Positions 1 to 5,573 of a stretch of 8,019 nucleotides of DNA are shown piece by piece. Source of the stretch: JAGTVB01 sp964624765 (lineage in GTDB: Bacteria > Pseudomonadota > Gammaproteobacteria > HK1); the NCBI GenBank assembly GCA_964624765.1, contig CAZUZO010000144.1, positions 1 to 8,019 on the forward strand, in the 5' to 3' direction. Made by a program: the position numbers and the translations under genes. The number at the start of each line of letters is the position of its first letter. The stretch's first letter is position 1. Under the pieces are notes generated by a model. The model made no database searches. It had not been told where the DNA came from and worked only from the letters and a program-made list of their open reading frames with translations.

Positions 1-2
1 CC

Positions 3-297
3 ATCCAGATGGCCCTCTCCGGCCAGCTCTACGCGCAGGGGCGTGAGTAGCTACGCGCAGGGGTTATTACAACTCATCGCACTCCGTTTCGGTCCCCAGG
101 TCTGGCAACACCACACGCTCTACCTGCGAACCCAATCGCGCGCGCTGCCCTCGGAGCGAACCGTCAAGCAGGTACTCGCCGCGTTGCTCGTTAAACAACT
201 CGTCAATCTCCCATCCCACAGTATCATCTCAAAGATAAGGCGCTGTGTGGCCCCCGCCGATGAGGACGCGCATGAGAAGCATCGCTCGGTAGCCTGA
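3..297 (+). pseudogene. Possible ORF broken by a partial 22-bp duplication, unrecognised
   Basis: No function is recognised. The frame entering the window from the left encodes ...MALSGQLYAQGRE and stops at 48-50. A second frame then reads SSYAQGLLQLIALRFGPQVW... and stops at 295-297. The peptide YAQG occurs in both frames because 13 bases are repeated 22 bases apart. Removing one 22-base unit joins the two frames into one continuous reading (…GQLYAQGLLQLIALRFG…), so a short duplication may have frameshifted a once longer protein. The C-terminal half is basic, with mixed helices. The complementary strand also gives a fairly long run without stops, so even the coding strand is uncertain. This is inference from frame logic only. 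Confidence 0.25.
29..63. repeat. 13-bp direct repeat with 22-bp period
   Basis: The sequence CTACGCGCAGGGG occurs at 29-41 and again at 51-63. The period of 22 bp is not a multiple of three, so the second copy shifts the reading frame of the surrounding ORF by one base. It looks like a partial tandem duplication. Confidence 0.75.
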
Positions 298-790
298 ATA
301 GGGCTACAATCCCCAACTCCAGCGGCGGTTTATCGGCTGATTTTAGGATCGGTCCGGGACAGCATTGCTCGGTGAGAGGGTGATAAAGTTACGACTGAGG
401 AGATCAGTTTCAAATGCGCCAGAATTCGGCCCAAACCTATCCGGTCGGCGCAGTCTTGCAGCCTGGCCAGCACCGCGCGCGATCGGGTTGTCCGGGTTCT
501 TTCTGTCCTGCAAGGCCGCCTCGATGGCGGCGCGGTCGTTCGGGTCGAAGTCCATGGGCTTACCGTAGGCTTTCGTTCCATTGCTTGTCACGCCCTTCCC
601 GGCGATCTTCGGTTGCCGGCGGCGCCGTCTCTTGTCTCCCGCCACGGCCGCACGAACCTGCGACTGTCTGGCCCGGCGCGCCGGCCGGTCAATGGCGGCC
701 CGCTCCATTCGCTGACGCTCCCGTGTTGGCCATCTGACCTGCCGGCTTGTCCGCCGAGCCTTTCGTCTCCGGTTTCGAACAACCGTTATG
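298..790. other. Stretch without a convincing gene
   Basis: This is about 490 bases between the broken ORF and the DUF3768 gene. All six frames give arginine- and proline-rich translations typical of non-coding GC-rich DNA, especially at 592-790. The one partial exception is a minus-strand segment at 343-591, listed separately. No promoter with recognisable -35 and -10 boxes, no tRNA and no strong terminator was seen. Confidence 0.4.
343..591 (-). pseudogene. Weak minus-strand ORF, possibly frameshifted
   Basis: Not recognised. From a GTG at 591 the minus strand encodes MTSNGTKAYGKPMDFDPNDR and continues AAIEAALQDRKNPDNPIARG. That part has protein-like composition, GC-rich third positions and a purine-rich stretch just upstream. 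After about 40 residues the frame loses that look. The neighbouring frame instead becomes plausible (AVLARLQDCADRIGLGRILAH), as if a single-base indel near position 470 had split one short gene. The frame is also open upstream through the whole DUF3768 gene, but that overlap is a shadow, because DUF3768 is clearly the coding strand there. Low confidence that this is a gene at all. Confidence 0.22.
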
Positions 791-801
791 GGAGACAGAA
801 A

Positions 802-1143
802 ATGACGGACACCAACAGCACCACCAACCGCATCGCCGAGCTGAACGACATGCTCCGCAAGACCTTCTTCGCCGGCGGTCGCGTCGTCATGACCCAGGGC
901 ATCCGGGCGCTGCCCGAGGCCGACCAGTCGGCGATCCGCGAGAAGGTCGAGACCTTCGACGACTTCGGCGAGGACAACGACCCTTACGGCGAGCACGACT
1001 TCGGCAGCTTCGAGCACGCCAGCCACAAGGTGTTCTGGAAGATCGACTACTACGATCCGAGCCTGACCTTCGGCAGCGAAGACCCGGCCGACCCCGCCAA
1101 GACCTGCCGCGTCCTGACCATCATGCTCGCCGAGGAATACTAG
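802..1143 (+). CDS. DUF3768 family protein
   Basis: This 113-residue protein matches the remembered pattern of the DUF3768 family, small proteins of unknown function found often on plasmids and integrated elements of proteobacteria. Family-like features are RIAELNDMLR (residues 9-18), GGRVVMTQGIRAL (25-37), FDDFGEDNDPYGEHDFGSFE (51-70), VFWKIDYYD (76-84), and the C-terminal DPADPAKTCRVLTIMLAEEY, which ends exactly at the stop. The start was chosen at the ATG at 802 because GGAGA (791-795) lies six bases upstream. The frame is open further upstream, but that part encodes low-complexity sequence outside the family. It has no operon partner: the next gene converges from the other strand. Codon use is strongly GC-rich, unlike the integrase further right. 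No biochemical role is known to me. Confidence 0.9.
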   Translation: MTDTNSTTNRIAELNDMLRKTFFAGGRVVMTQGIRALPEADQSAIREKVETFDDFGEDNDPYGEHDFGSFEHASHKVFWKIDYYDPSLTFGSEDPADPAKTCRVLTIMLAEEY

Positions 1144-1157
1144 CCCCGCCGAGCCAG

Positions 1158-1182
1158 GCCGCCCCGGTCGGGCCGGGGCGGC
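1158..1182. terminator. GC-rich hairpin between convergent genes
   Basis: A perfect 10-bp stem (1158-1167 with 1173-1182, arm GCCGCCCCGG) closes a 5-base loop. It sits between the stop of the DUF3768 gene (+) and the stop of the antitoxin gene (-), where a shared terminator is expected. Neither strand has a proper T-run after it, only a pyrimidine-rich stretch on the + side. Intrinsic termination is therefore inferred from stem strength and position. Confidence 0.5.
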
Positions 1183-1195
1183 TTGCCCTCTTCTA

Positions 1196-1510
1196 TCAGG
1201 CTATCGCCTCAAGCCCTTTCCGGTCGGCCAGGTCGAGCAGCCGCAAGGCCGGGCCACGGGGCTTCTTGCGCCCCTGCTCCCACTGGCTCACCGTCGATTT
1301 GGTCACGCCCAGATAGACAGCGAAGACCGGCTGGGAGACCCGAAGCCGGTGCCGCAAGGCCTTGATCTCGCCAGCCGAGAATTCGTGCATCGGTGACAGG
1401 CAAATGGCGTCGAACTCCTTCATCGTGGTCTCCGACATCACCCCCGCATCATGCAACGCCTTCGCCGACTCATGCACCGCCTCCAGGATACCGCTACTCT
1501 TTTTCTTCAT
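1196..1510 (-). CDS. HTH (XRE-like) antitoxin, HigA/NadS type
   Basis: This 104-residue DNA-binding protein is the likely antitoxin of a type II toxin-antitoxin pair. Residues about 47-95 form an XRE-type helix-turn-helix (AGEIKALRHRLRVSQPVFA, then YLGVTKSTVSQWEQGRKKP), where VTKSTVSQWEQG is the recognition-helix region. The N-terminal 45 residues are mostly helical and probably bind the toxin. It is the second gene of the pair: its ATG lies 17 bases inside the end of the toxin gene. A near-perfect Shine-Dalgarno, GGAGGTG (1518-1524 on the + strand), precedes it by 7 bases, which should favour antitoxin over toxin synthesis. By family precedent it represses its own operon, and palindromes upstream of the toxin gene fit this. 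The toxin-first order resembles higBA and the NadS-type pairs. I do not assign a gene symbol. Confidence 0.88.
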   Translation of the reverse strand: MKKKSSGILEAVHESAKALHDAGVMSETTMKEFDAICLSPMHEFSAGEIKALRHRLRVSQPVFAVYLGVTKSTVSQWEQGRKKPRGPALRLLDLADRKGLEAIA

Positions 1511-1880
1511 CCGGTTTCACCTCCGTAAGCGCGCCCTTGTCGAGAGCCTGGCGGAGCTGTTCCTTCGAGTAGGAAAACAACTCCTTGGCTAATTTCTTCA
1601 AGGCCCTCAGCTCGGCGGCGTCGAGATTTTCTCTTGCGCTCTTGGGAAAGCCATACATGAAGAACGCCTTCGTTCCCGAGCGCCAGGCAATGATCGTCCG
1701 ATGCCCGCCGCTCTTCCCGCCGCCCTCGCGCGCGATCCGCTTCTTCACCACGCCGCCGCCCAGGTCGGCGTCGATCAACCCTTGCTCCATCTCCGCCACC
1801 GCCTCGGCCAATGCGCGGTCCGGCACTCCCTCCTTGCCCGCCCAGCGGTTGAAGCTCTTCGTCTTGAAAATTCTCGTCAC
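1494..1880 (-). CDS. RelE/ParE-superfamily toxin (HigB-like, PF06296 type)
   Basis: This 128-residue protein resembles the RelE-like toxin group annotated under PF06296, partners of XRE antitoxins such as the gene directly downstream. Group-like features are the N-terminal MTRIFKTKSFNRWAGKEGVPD, AVAEMEQGLIDADLGGGVVKKRIAREG (residues about 27-53), the central GGHRTIIAWRSGTKAFFMYGFPKSARENLD (58-87), and the helical C-terminus ELRALKKLAKELFSYSKEQL. Relatives in the superfamily cut mRNA on the ribosome; whether this one does is not visible. The start is GTG at 1880, because a stop lies six codons upstream in frame and no ATG fits. The site has no good Shine-Dalgarno, in contrast to the antitoxin gene. 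An ATG at 1891-1893 is in another frame. The C-terminal tail is charged (KPDEEKE) and overlaps the antitoxin start. Confidence 0.87.
   Translation of the reverse strand: MTRIFKTKSFNRWAGKEGVPDRALAEAVAEMEQGLIDADLGGGVVKKRIAREGGGKSGGHRTIIAWRSGTKAFFMYGFPKSARENLDAAELRALKKLAKELFSYSKEQLRQALDKGALTEVKPDEEKE
1518..1524 (-). promoter_or_regulatory. Strong ribosome binding site of the antitoxin gene
   Basis: On the minus strand GGAGGTG lies seven bases before the antitoxin ATG, inside the toxin coding sequence. It contrasts with the GTG start and absent Shine-Dalgarno of the toxin gene. The difference suggests that protein ratio is set at translation. Confidence 0.7.
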
Positions 1881-1912
1881 GCCGCCCGGCCATGGTTAGA
1901 GATGGGTTTATG

Positions 1913-1933
1913 TATCACTTTGTGATATATCAC
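1913..1933. promoter_or_regulatory. Overlapping palindromes, likely toxin-antitoxin operator
   Basis: Two perfect palindromes share an arm. TATCAC-TTT-GTGATA spans 1913-1927, and GTGATATATCAC spans 1922-1933. The result is three TATCAC-type half-sites in 21 bases. They lie 33 bases upstream of the toxin start and over the probable -10 region, the expected place for autorepression by the HTH antitoxin. Binding itself is inferred. Confidence 0.65.
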
Positions 1934-1952
1934 TAAATTATACATGCGTCAA
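1924..1952 (-). promoter_or_regulatory. Candidate promoter of the toxin-antitoxin operon
   Basis: On the minus strand TTGACG (1947-1952) is followed after 17 bases by TATATC (1924-1929). A perfect TATAAT (1937-1942, minus strand) also lies in the spacer but has no good -35 at the right distance. Either choice puts the palindromic operator on or just after the -10 box. The left end of the insertion sequence starts only 18 bases beyond the -35 box. Confidence 0.5.
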
Positions 1953-1970
1953 GTTTTCTCGTTACCCTCG

Positions 1971-1996
1971 TCCTGACTACCCTTGACATCCGCCTG
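1971..1996 (+). repeat. Left terminal inverted repeat of the IS
   Basis: It begins TCCTGACTACCCTTGACATC. The reverse complement of 3258-3283 begins TCCTGGCTACTTGTGTCATC, and the two agree at 19 of 26 positions. The left copy contains TTGACA (1983-1988) pointing inward, but no matching -10 follows at 16-18 bases. Confidence 0.8.
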
Positions 1997-2058
1997 AGTA
2001 AACAACGGGTTGCCGAGGCTACTGGCCGCCAGGCGGCGGCTTCGACCAGAGGATCTCA

Positions 2059-2083
2059 GGGGGCTTGACTGGCGCCCCCAGTC
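2059..2083. other. Alternative hairpins upstream of the transposase gene
   Basis: GGGGGC (2059-2064) can pair with GCCCCC (2074-2079). Alternatively GACTGG (2067-2072) can pair with CCAGTC (2078-2083). The two stems are mutually exclusive and precede the likely transposase start by about 55 bases. Hairpins here in other IS elements limit transposase expression from outside promoters; that role is only inferred. Confidence 0.35.
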
Positions 2084-2136
2084 CGGTTCACATTGAACGC
2101 GTCTGTGATCGACAAAACCCCAGCTATAGAGCCACC

Positions 2137-3237
2137 ATGCCCGTGAACCCGTTGGCCCTGATCGGCGCCCTCGTCCGGGTGGTCCAGCGCCTGCTTCGAC
2201 CGGCCCGCTCGGCGGTGGAGGTGGGGATCGGTGCCGCCCAGGATCTCACACGCACACGGTCGGAGCTCCTGGCCGAGAATGCTTTGCTCCGCCAGCAGCT
2301 CATCGTGCTACGTCGCAGCATCCGGCGACCTCGGGCGCACCAGGATGACCGCCTGCTCCTGCTCATCCTGGCTCGGCTGTGCCGCCGATGGCGGGACGCC
2401 TTGCATATTGTCAATCCCGAGACGCTGCTGCGCTGGCATCGGGATCTCTTCAAGTTCCTCTGGAGGCGTAGGTCCCGACCCAGGGGCCAGCCGATGCGGC
2501 TCGCCCCGAAGGTCGTTACGCTCATCCAGGCGATGGCCAAAGACAACACACTCTGGGGTGCGGAGCGGATCCGCGGCGAGCTCCTGAAGCTCGGCTTTCG
2601 CGTCAGCAAACGCACGATCCAGAAGTACATGAGGCGCGTACGGCCGTCGGGCAATCGTGGTCAGACCTGGCGCACCTTCATCGCAAACCACAGTGGTGAC
2701 ATCTGGGCGTGCGACTTCCTGCAGCTCTACGACGTGCTGTTTCGCCCCATCTTCGCGTTCTTCTTTGCGGTTCATGGCACGCGGGAAGTCGTTCATTTCA
2801 ATGTGACCCGCTGCCCTACCGACGCCTGGGCGGCCCAGCAACTCCGGGAGGCCACGCCGTACGCTGACGGACCGAAGCACCTCATCCGAGACAACGATGA
2901 CAAGTTCGGGAAGCGGTTTGCCGACGTGGCCAAGGGCACTGAGATCGAGGTTGTGAAGATCCCGCCGCGCTCTCCCAATCTGAACCCCATCTGCGAACGC
3001 TTCCTGGGTTCCGTGCGCAGGGAGCGCCTCGACCACGTACTGATATTCAGCGAGCGACAGCTGCGTCGCGTTCTGAAGGAGTACGTCAAGATGTACTTCA
3101 ATCGCACTCGGCCCCATCAAGGTTTGTGGCAGAGAATACCTGTCGCCGCATCCTGGTCGGTCCCCAGGGTTGGCGGAAAGGCCATCCCGCTTCCGATCCT
3201 TGGCGGGCTTCATCATGATGACCAATGGGCGGCATAG
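2137..3237 (+). CDS. DDE transposase with integrase core domain (IS481/IS3-like)
   Basis: This 366-residue transposase would move the surrounding IS by cut-and-join at its ends. The N-terminal part has a basic helical region with ENALLRQQLIVLRRSIRRPR and a helix-turn-helix stretch (GAERIRGELLKLGFRVSKRT, near residues 145-165). The catalytic core follows: first Asp in IWACDFLQ (D193), second Asp in LIRDNDDKFG (D252), and Glu in NPICERFLGSVRRERLDH (E287). The second Asp to Glu spacing of 35 is the classic DD35E arrangement. The end YFNRTRPHQGLWQRIP ... LGGLHHDDQWAA is typical of the group. The frame is open to 2065, but the ATG at 2137 starts the recognisable MPVNPLALIGALVRVVQRLL. No frameshift, stop or missing catalytic residue is seen, so the enzyme may be active. 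IS481 versus a related IS3-superfamily group cannot be settled by eye. Confidence 0.92.
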   Translation: MPVNPLALIGALVRVVQRLLRPARSAVEVGIGAAQDLTRTRSELLAENALLRQQLIVLRRSIRRPRAHQDDRLLLLILARLCRRWRDALHIVNPETLLRWHRDLFKFLWRRRSRPRGQPMRLAPKVVTLIQAMAKDNTLWGAERIRGELLKLGFRVSKRTIQKYMRRVRPSGNRGQTWRTFIANHSGDIWACDFLQLYDVLFRPIFAFFFAVHGTREVVHFNVTRCPTDAWAAQQLREATPYADGPKHLIRDNDDKFGKRFADVAKGTEIEVVKIPPRSPNLNPICERFLGSVRRERLDHVLIFSERQLRRVLKEYVKMYFNRTRPHQGLWQRIPVAASWSVPRVGGKAIPLPILGGLHHDDQWAA

Positions 3238-3257
3238 GCGACCCGCATGCAGGCGGA

Positions 3258-3283
3258 CGGGTGGATGACACAAGTAGCCAGGA
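3258..3283 (-). repeat. Right terminal inverted repeat of the IS
   Basis: Read on the minus strand it matches the left terminal repeat at 19 of 26 positions, with identical blocks TCCTG, CTAC and CATCC at the same offsets. It begins 20 bases after the transposase stop codon. Confidence 0.8.
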
Positions 3284-3578
3284 CGCCCCACGCCGGCATG
3301 AGCCGGAGCAGCAAGCCGAGCAGAATCTTCGCCCCTTGGAGGCCGGACCACCGCGCCCGATTCAGCACTCGATGGTATTTCTCAAAGCGCCGTTCCCCGC
3401 CTAGCCCCATGACCCGCAGCACCGCCGCCACCGTGCGCGGTCCCCGGCAGAGGACGGCTCCCATCCACAGGACTTGCACGTGGCGCCACATCGGTTGGGT
3501 GAACAGGGCGGCAAACGGCGCCCAGACCGCTATAGCGCTCCTAAGACATTCGTGGTAGCGATCCCAGCCAATGTTCAA
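3284..3578 (-). pseudogene. IS701-like transposase fragment, N-terminal 98 residues
   Basis: The minus strand encodes the start of a transposase of the IS701-like DDE group. It reads LRSAIAVWAPFAALFTQPMW, then RHVQVLWMGAVLCRGPRTVA, AVLRVMGLGGERRFEKYHRV and LNRARWSGLQGAKILLGLLL. Full members have roughly 400 residues and their catalytic Asp-containing region comes after this point. Here native sequence stops after about residue 98 (…LRLMPAWG). The frame then runs into the right terminal repeat of the neighbouring IS, so the catalytic domain is gone. The only upstream start in frame is a TTG at 3578; the true start may differ. It is a remnant of an older element truncated at the IS end, and no longer functional. 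Confidence 0.78.
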
Positions 3579-3665
3579 GTCGGCAGGTCTGGTTAGTCCA
3601 CAAATCAGGTAGGTGCGCTATATAATCGCTTCCGGCAGAGGCATCGTCATCGGGGGATCCTCCTC

Positions 3666-3830
3666 ATGGGTTTGGTCGCCCGCGTAGGATACCCCAACGG
3701 TGTCTCTGCCTACCTTATCCTCGCGTCAGAACCCCAAAATGGCCAAAGTCGAGTTGATCACCCCGAACCTCATGAATTAACCCCAGAGGACTGGAACGTC
3801 TTGCTGGATCAACTCGCTTCTACGCCCTGA
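3666..3830 (+). CDS. 54-residue hypothetical protein
   Basis: Not recognised. The ORF begins MGLVARVGYPNGVSAYLILA and ends HELTPEDWNVLLDQLASTP. The C-terminal stretch looks like an amphipathic helix after a turn, and the composition is protein-like. A G-rich stretch (GGGGGA, 3652-3657) lies 8 bases before the ATG. A TATAAT (3621-3626) lies about 40 bases upstream, but without a good -35. It stands alone between the IS701-like remnant and the convergent integrase gene, a place where small accessory or addiction genes are common. The ORF carries one copy of an 18-bp direct repeat inside it, and its last base begins the second copy. It could be a truncated piece of a longer protein. Coding status is uncertain. 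Confidence 0.4.
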   Translation: MGLVARVGYPNGVSAYLILASEPQNGQSRVDHPEPHELTPEDWNVLLDQLASTP

Positions 3831-3847
3831 ATGGCCAAAGTCGAGTT
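3738..3847. repeat. 18-bp direct repeat, two copies
   Basis: AATGGCCAAAGTCGAGTT occurs at 3738-3755 and at 3830-3847, with starts 92 bases apart. The copies are identical. The first lies inside the 54-residue ORF and the second starts at the last base of its stop codon, about 30 bases beyond the end of the integrase gene. Confidence 0.85.
3750..3816. repeat. 10-bp inverted repeat overlapping the direct repeat
   Basis: CGAGTTGATC (3750-3759) is the exact reverse complement of GATCAACTCG (3807-3816). The left arm overlaps the end of the first copy of the 18-bp direct repeat. The 47-base loop makes a transcription terminator unlikely. Confidence 0.6.
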
Positions 3848-3876
3848 TGCACAAGATTTCAGCGGTAACAGGCAAG

Positions 3877-5025
3877 TCACGAAACCCGAGATGTGTTCAC
3901 GACAAAGTCGCAGCAACGCTGAAGGGGTTTCCGGAGTTGGTCCGGGTTGTGCTGGATGTAGCGTTCCGTGATGCTTTTGTTCTTGTGATTGAGTAACCGC
4001 TGAACGGTCACGTAGTCAATACCCACATGATGGGCCACACTGGCGAAGATTCGCCGTAGGTCATGGCAGGTAAATCCAAACCCAATACGTTCGCTTATGC
4101 GCTTCACGGCTTTCTGAGGCTCGGCAAGGGGGCGGGTTCCTAATTTGTTCGGGAATACCCACAGACCAGAGCGCTCGCCGCCACAGAGGGAGCGGCGACG
4201 GTGAAAAATGGCGCTGATAACGTCAACCATCGGCAGAGTGTGGTCGGTGCCGTTCTTGGTATCCCGTACCTTGAAACTCTCGGGGCCAATGTCAGCCCAG
4301 AGCAATCCCGCGGCCTCGGCGCGCCTTAAGCCTGTCAGCAACAGCAATTGCAGATAGTCGCCTATGACAGGGTTCTGGTCGCCTCTACAGGCGGCTAGGA
4401 AATCCGGAAACAGGTTGAAGGGTAGATACCTATCCCGCGGTTTGATACTTCTGTCGATGCGCTTCTGGGCCAACACAACGACAGGGTTGTCTGGGATGAG
4501 TTCCGACGCGACCGCATCGTTGCATAGCGTGCTCAGTAACCGCATCGCTTTGGCGGCTTGAGCCTTCCCACGCTCGCGCACCAGCTTATGGAACCGGTCC
4601 TCTATCCGTGAGCGGTTGATGATTGTTATCGGTTGTGCGAGCCAATCCGGGAAGCATACGCGGCACGTTGACCGGTAACCGTAGGCGGTCTTCGGTTTCA
4701 GGCTACGGTTCGCGAGGAGGGCGTCTAAAACCGCCCCGAGCGTCTGCCCGCGGCCGTGCACCTCCCGTGGGTCGCGGCCTTCGCGCAGGAGCTTGATGTA
4801 GCCTAGCGCCTTGTCTCGATCCTCATCGAGGCCGATAATGGGATACTCCCGGAGCACCAGGCGCCTCGTGTGTTCTCCGCGCTGGCGTACGTTGACGATG
4901 AAACTGCGGCGGCCGGAGGGTTTAACCTCTAGACCGAAACCGGGTAGGGCTTGGTCGTAGATGTAGAAAGCGCGGTCTTGGGGTTTGATGTTGGTGAGTA
5001 GGGTTTTCGTTATTTTCGCTTGCAT
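3877..5025 (-). CDS. Tyrosine-type site-specific integrase
   Basis: This full-length 382-residue recombinase of the phage/island integrase type would integrate and excise a mobile element at an attachment site. The N-terminal 90 residues resemble the arm-binding DUF4102-like domain (DQALPGFGLEVKPSGRRSFI, then REYPIIGLDEDRDKAL). Residues about 92-185 form the SAM-like core-binding domain. The catalytic domain has R234 in TGLRRAE, a Lys in DTKNGTDH (K257), H321 and R324 in CHDLRR, H347 in LLNHKNK, and the nucleophile Y356 in ITERYIQ. All expected catalytic residues are present. The ATG start at 5025 has GAGG about 12 bases upstream, a weak site. The gene begins 133 bases from a tRNA-Thr gene and is read away from it, so the tRNA is the obvious candidate attachment locus. 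No excisionase gene is visible beside it. Confidence 0.95.
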   Translation of the reverse strand: MQAKITKTLLTNIKPQDRAFYIYDQALPGFGLEVKPSGRRSFIVNVRQRGEHTRRLVLREYPIIGLDEDRDKALGYIKLLREGRDPREVHGRGQTLGAVLDALLANRSLKPKTAYGYRSTCRVCFPDWLAQPITIINRSRIEDRFHKLVRERGKAQAAKAMRLLSTLCNDAVASELIPDNPVVVLAQKRIDRSIKPRDRYLPFNLFPDFLAACRGDQNPVIGDYLQLLLLTGLRRAEAAGLLWADIGPESFKVRDTKNGTDHTLPMVDVISAIFHRRRSLCGGERSGLWVFPNKLGTRPLAEPQKAVKRISERIGFGFTCHDLRRIFASVAHHVGIDYVTVQRLLNHKNKSITERYIQHNPDQLRKPLQRCCDFVVNTSRVS

Positions 5026-5120
5026 CGCTACTGCATCCTCTACTGCGGAAGAGGCGGAAATACCGCACTAGGGGACTGTGTAACGGCAGATAGCGCTGAG
5101 ACTTAATAGCGTGTAGCCTA

Positions 5121-5148
5121 TTGAAAATTATGTGAAAGCGGTCACAAT
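5121..5148 (+). promoter_or_regulatory. Candidate promoter of the tRNA-Thr gene
   Basis: TTGAAA (5121-5126), a 16-base spacer and CACAAT (5143-5148) lie ten bases before the tRNA 5' end. That spacing gives a very short leader, as expected for a single tRNA gene. The -10 box is imperfect. If this is the real promoter, the element on the left cannot have displaced it by integrating closer to the tRNA. Confidence 0.4.
5131..5146. promoter_or_regulatory. TGTGA-N6-TCACA palindrome (CRP-like site)
   Basis: TGTGAAAGCGGTCACA matches the core consensus of cAMP-CRP-type sites exactly, although the left flank lacks the usual A-run. It lies between the integrase and tRNA genes, over the spacer and -10 of the candidate tRNA promoter and 106 bases upstream of the integrase start. 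It could serve a CRP-like regulator, be an integrase or excisionase site, or be chance. Confidence 0.4.
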
Positions 5149-5158
5149 TTCCCATTCG

Positions 5159-5234
<76 letters not shown>

Positions 5235-5573
5235 GAAAAACTGGCCCTGAGGACACCCAGGCTTCTCCGTCCATTGACCGGGCCAAGTGGCACGGTTCCT
5301 CATTCACCGCGCCAAGCGCCACCCGCGAGCGGTGCGCACAGCGCCATCGGCGGAGAGCCTCCCTTTTCGGCGCTGTTCATCGTTTCGGCAGTTTGCTGAG
5401 CTTTGCGGCCATGGTCATCGTTTCGTCTGGGTAGCAGCCGGTCGCCTTGCCTCAAGGAACGCCGTGAAGACATCCCTGTCGGCTTGGGGTGTCACCTACC
5501 CCCAAGTGCCAAGGAACCGGTGCTAGCGCAGGCTGTCGATAGGACCATCGCTCAGGGTTTCGATTAGATCGGC
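5235..5573. other. Spacer downstream of the tRNA, no clear gene
   Basis: These 339 bases hold no ORF I would trust. A + strand frame at 5287-5526 gives a basic, Ser/Arg-rich translation without domain features. An 11-base direct repeat TCATCGTTTCG occurs at 5377-5387 and 5415-5425. A short hairpin lies at 5483-5506. No duplicate of the tRNA 3' end, as expected for an island junction, was found by eye. Confidence 0.45.
5483..5506. other. 7-bp stem-loop
   Basis: CTTGGGG (5483-5489) pairs with CCCCAAG (5500-5506) around a 10-base loop. No T-run follows on either strand, so it is not a standard terminator. It may be the 3' end of a leader or simply an inverted repeat. Confidence 0.35.

Larger units (their letters stand above)
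1971..3283 (+). mobile_element. Complete insertion sequence, about 1.3 kb, IS481/IS3-like transposase
   Basis: The element is defined by imperfect terminal inverted repeats at 1971-1996 and 3258-3283, with 19 of 26 positions matching. It has one transposase gene filling most of the interior. The match may extend two bases outward on both sides (CG...), so the ends could be 1969 and 3285. No clear target-site duplication is seen: the left flank ends TTACCCTCG and the right flank begins CGCCCCACG, sharing at most CG. The left neighbour is the toxin-antitoxin promoter and the right neighbour is a truncated IS701-like gene. The two flanks therefore do not look like two halves of one target, suggesting deletion or recombination after insertion. 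Confidence 0.8.

Noticed and set aside
343..1026. 227-residue open frame on the minus strand across the DUF3768 gene
   Set aside because: Its first third is the exact complement of the DUF3768 gene, which has family motifs, a Shine-Dalgarno and a natural end. The frame is open only because the opposite strand is GC-rich.
2308..3351. 347-residue minus-strand open frame antisense to the IS transposase
   Set aside because: It is the shadow of a transposase with all catalytic residues, and the translation shows no domain.
5287..5526. 79-residue + strand ORF after the tRNA
   Set aside because: No Shine-Dalgarno, basic Ser/Arg-rich composition and no domain-like pattern.
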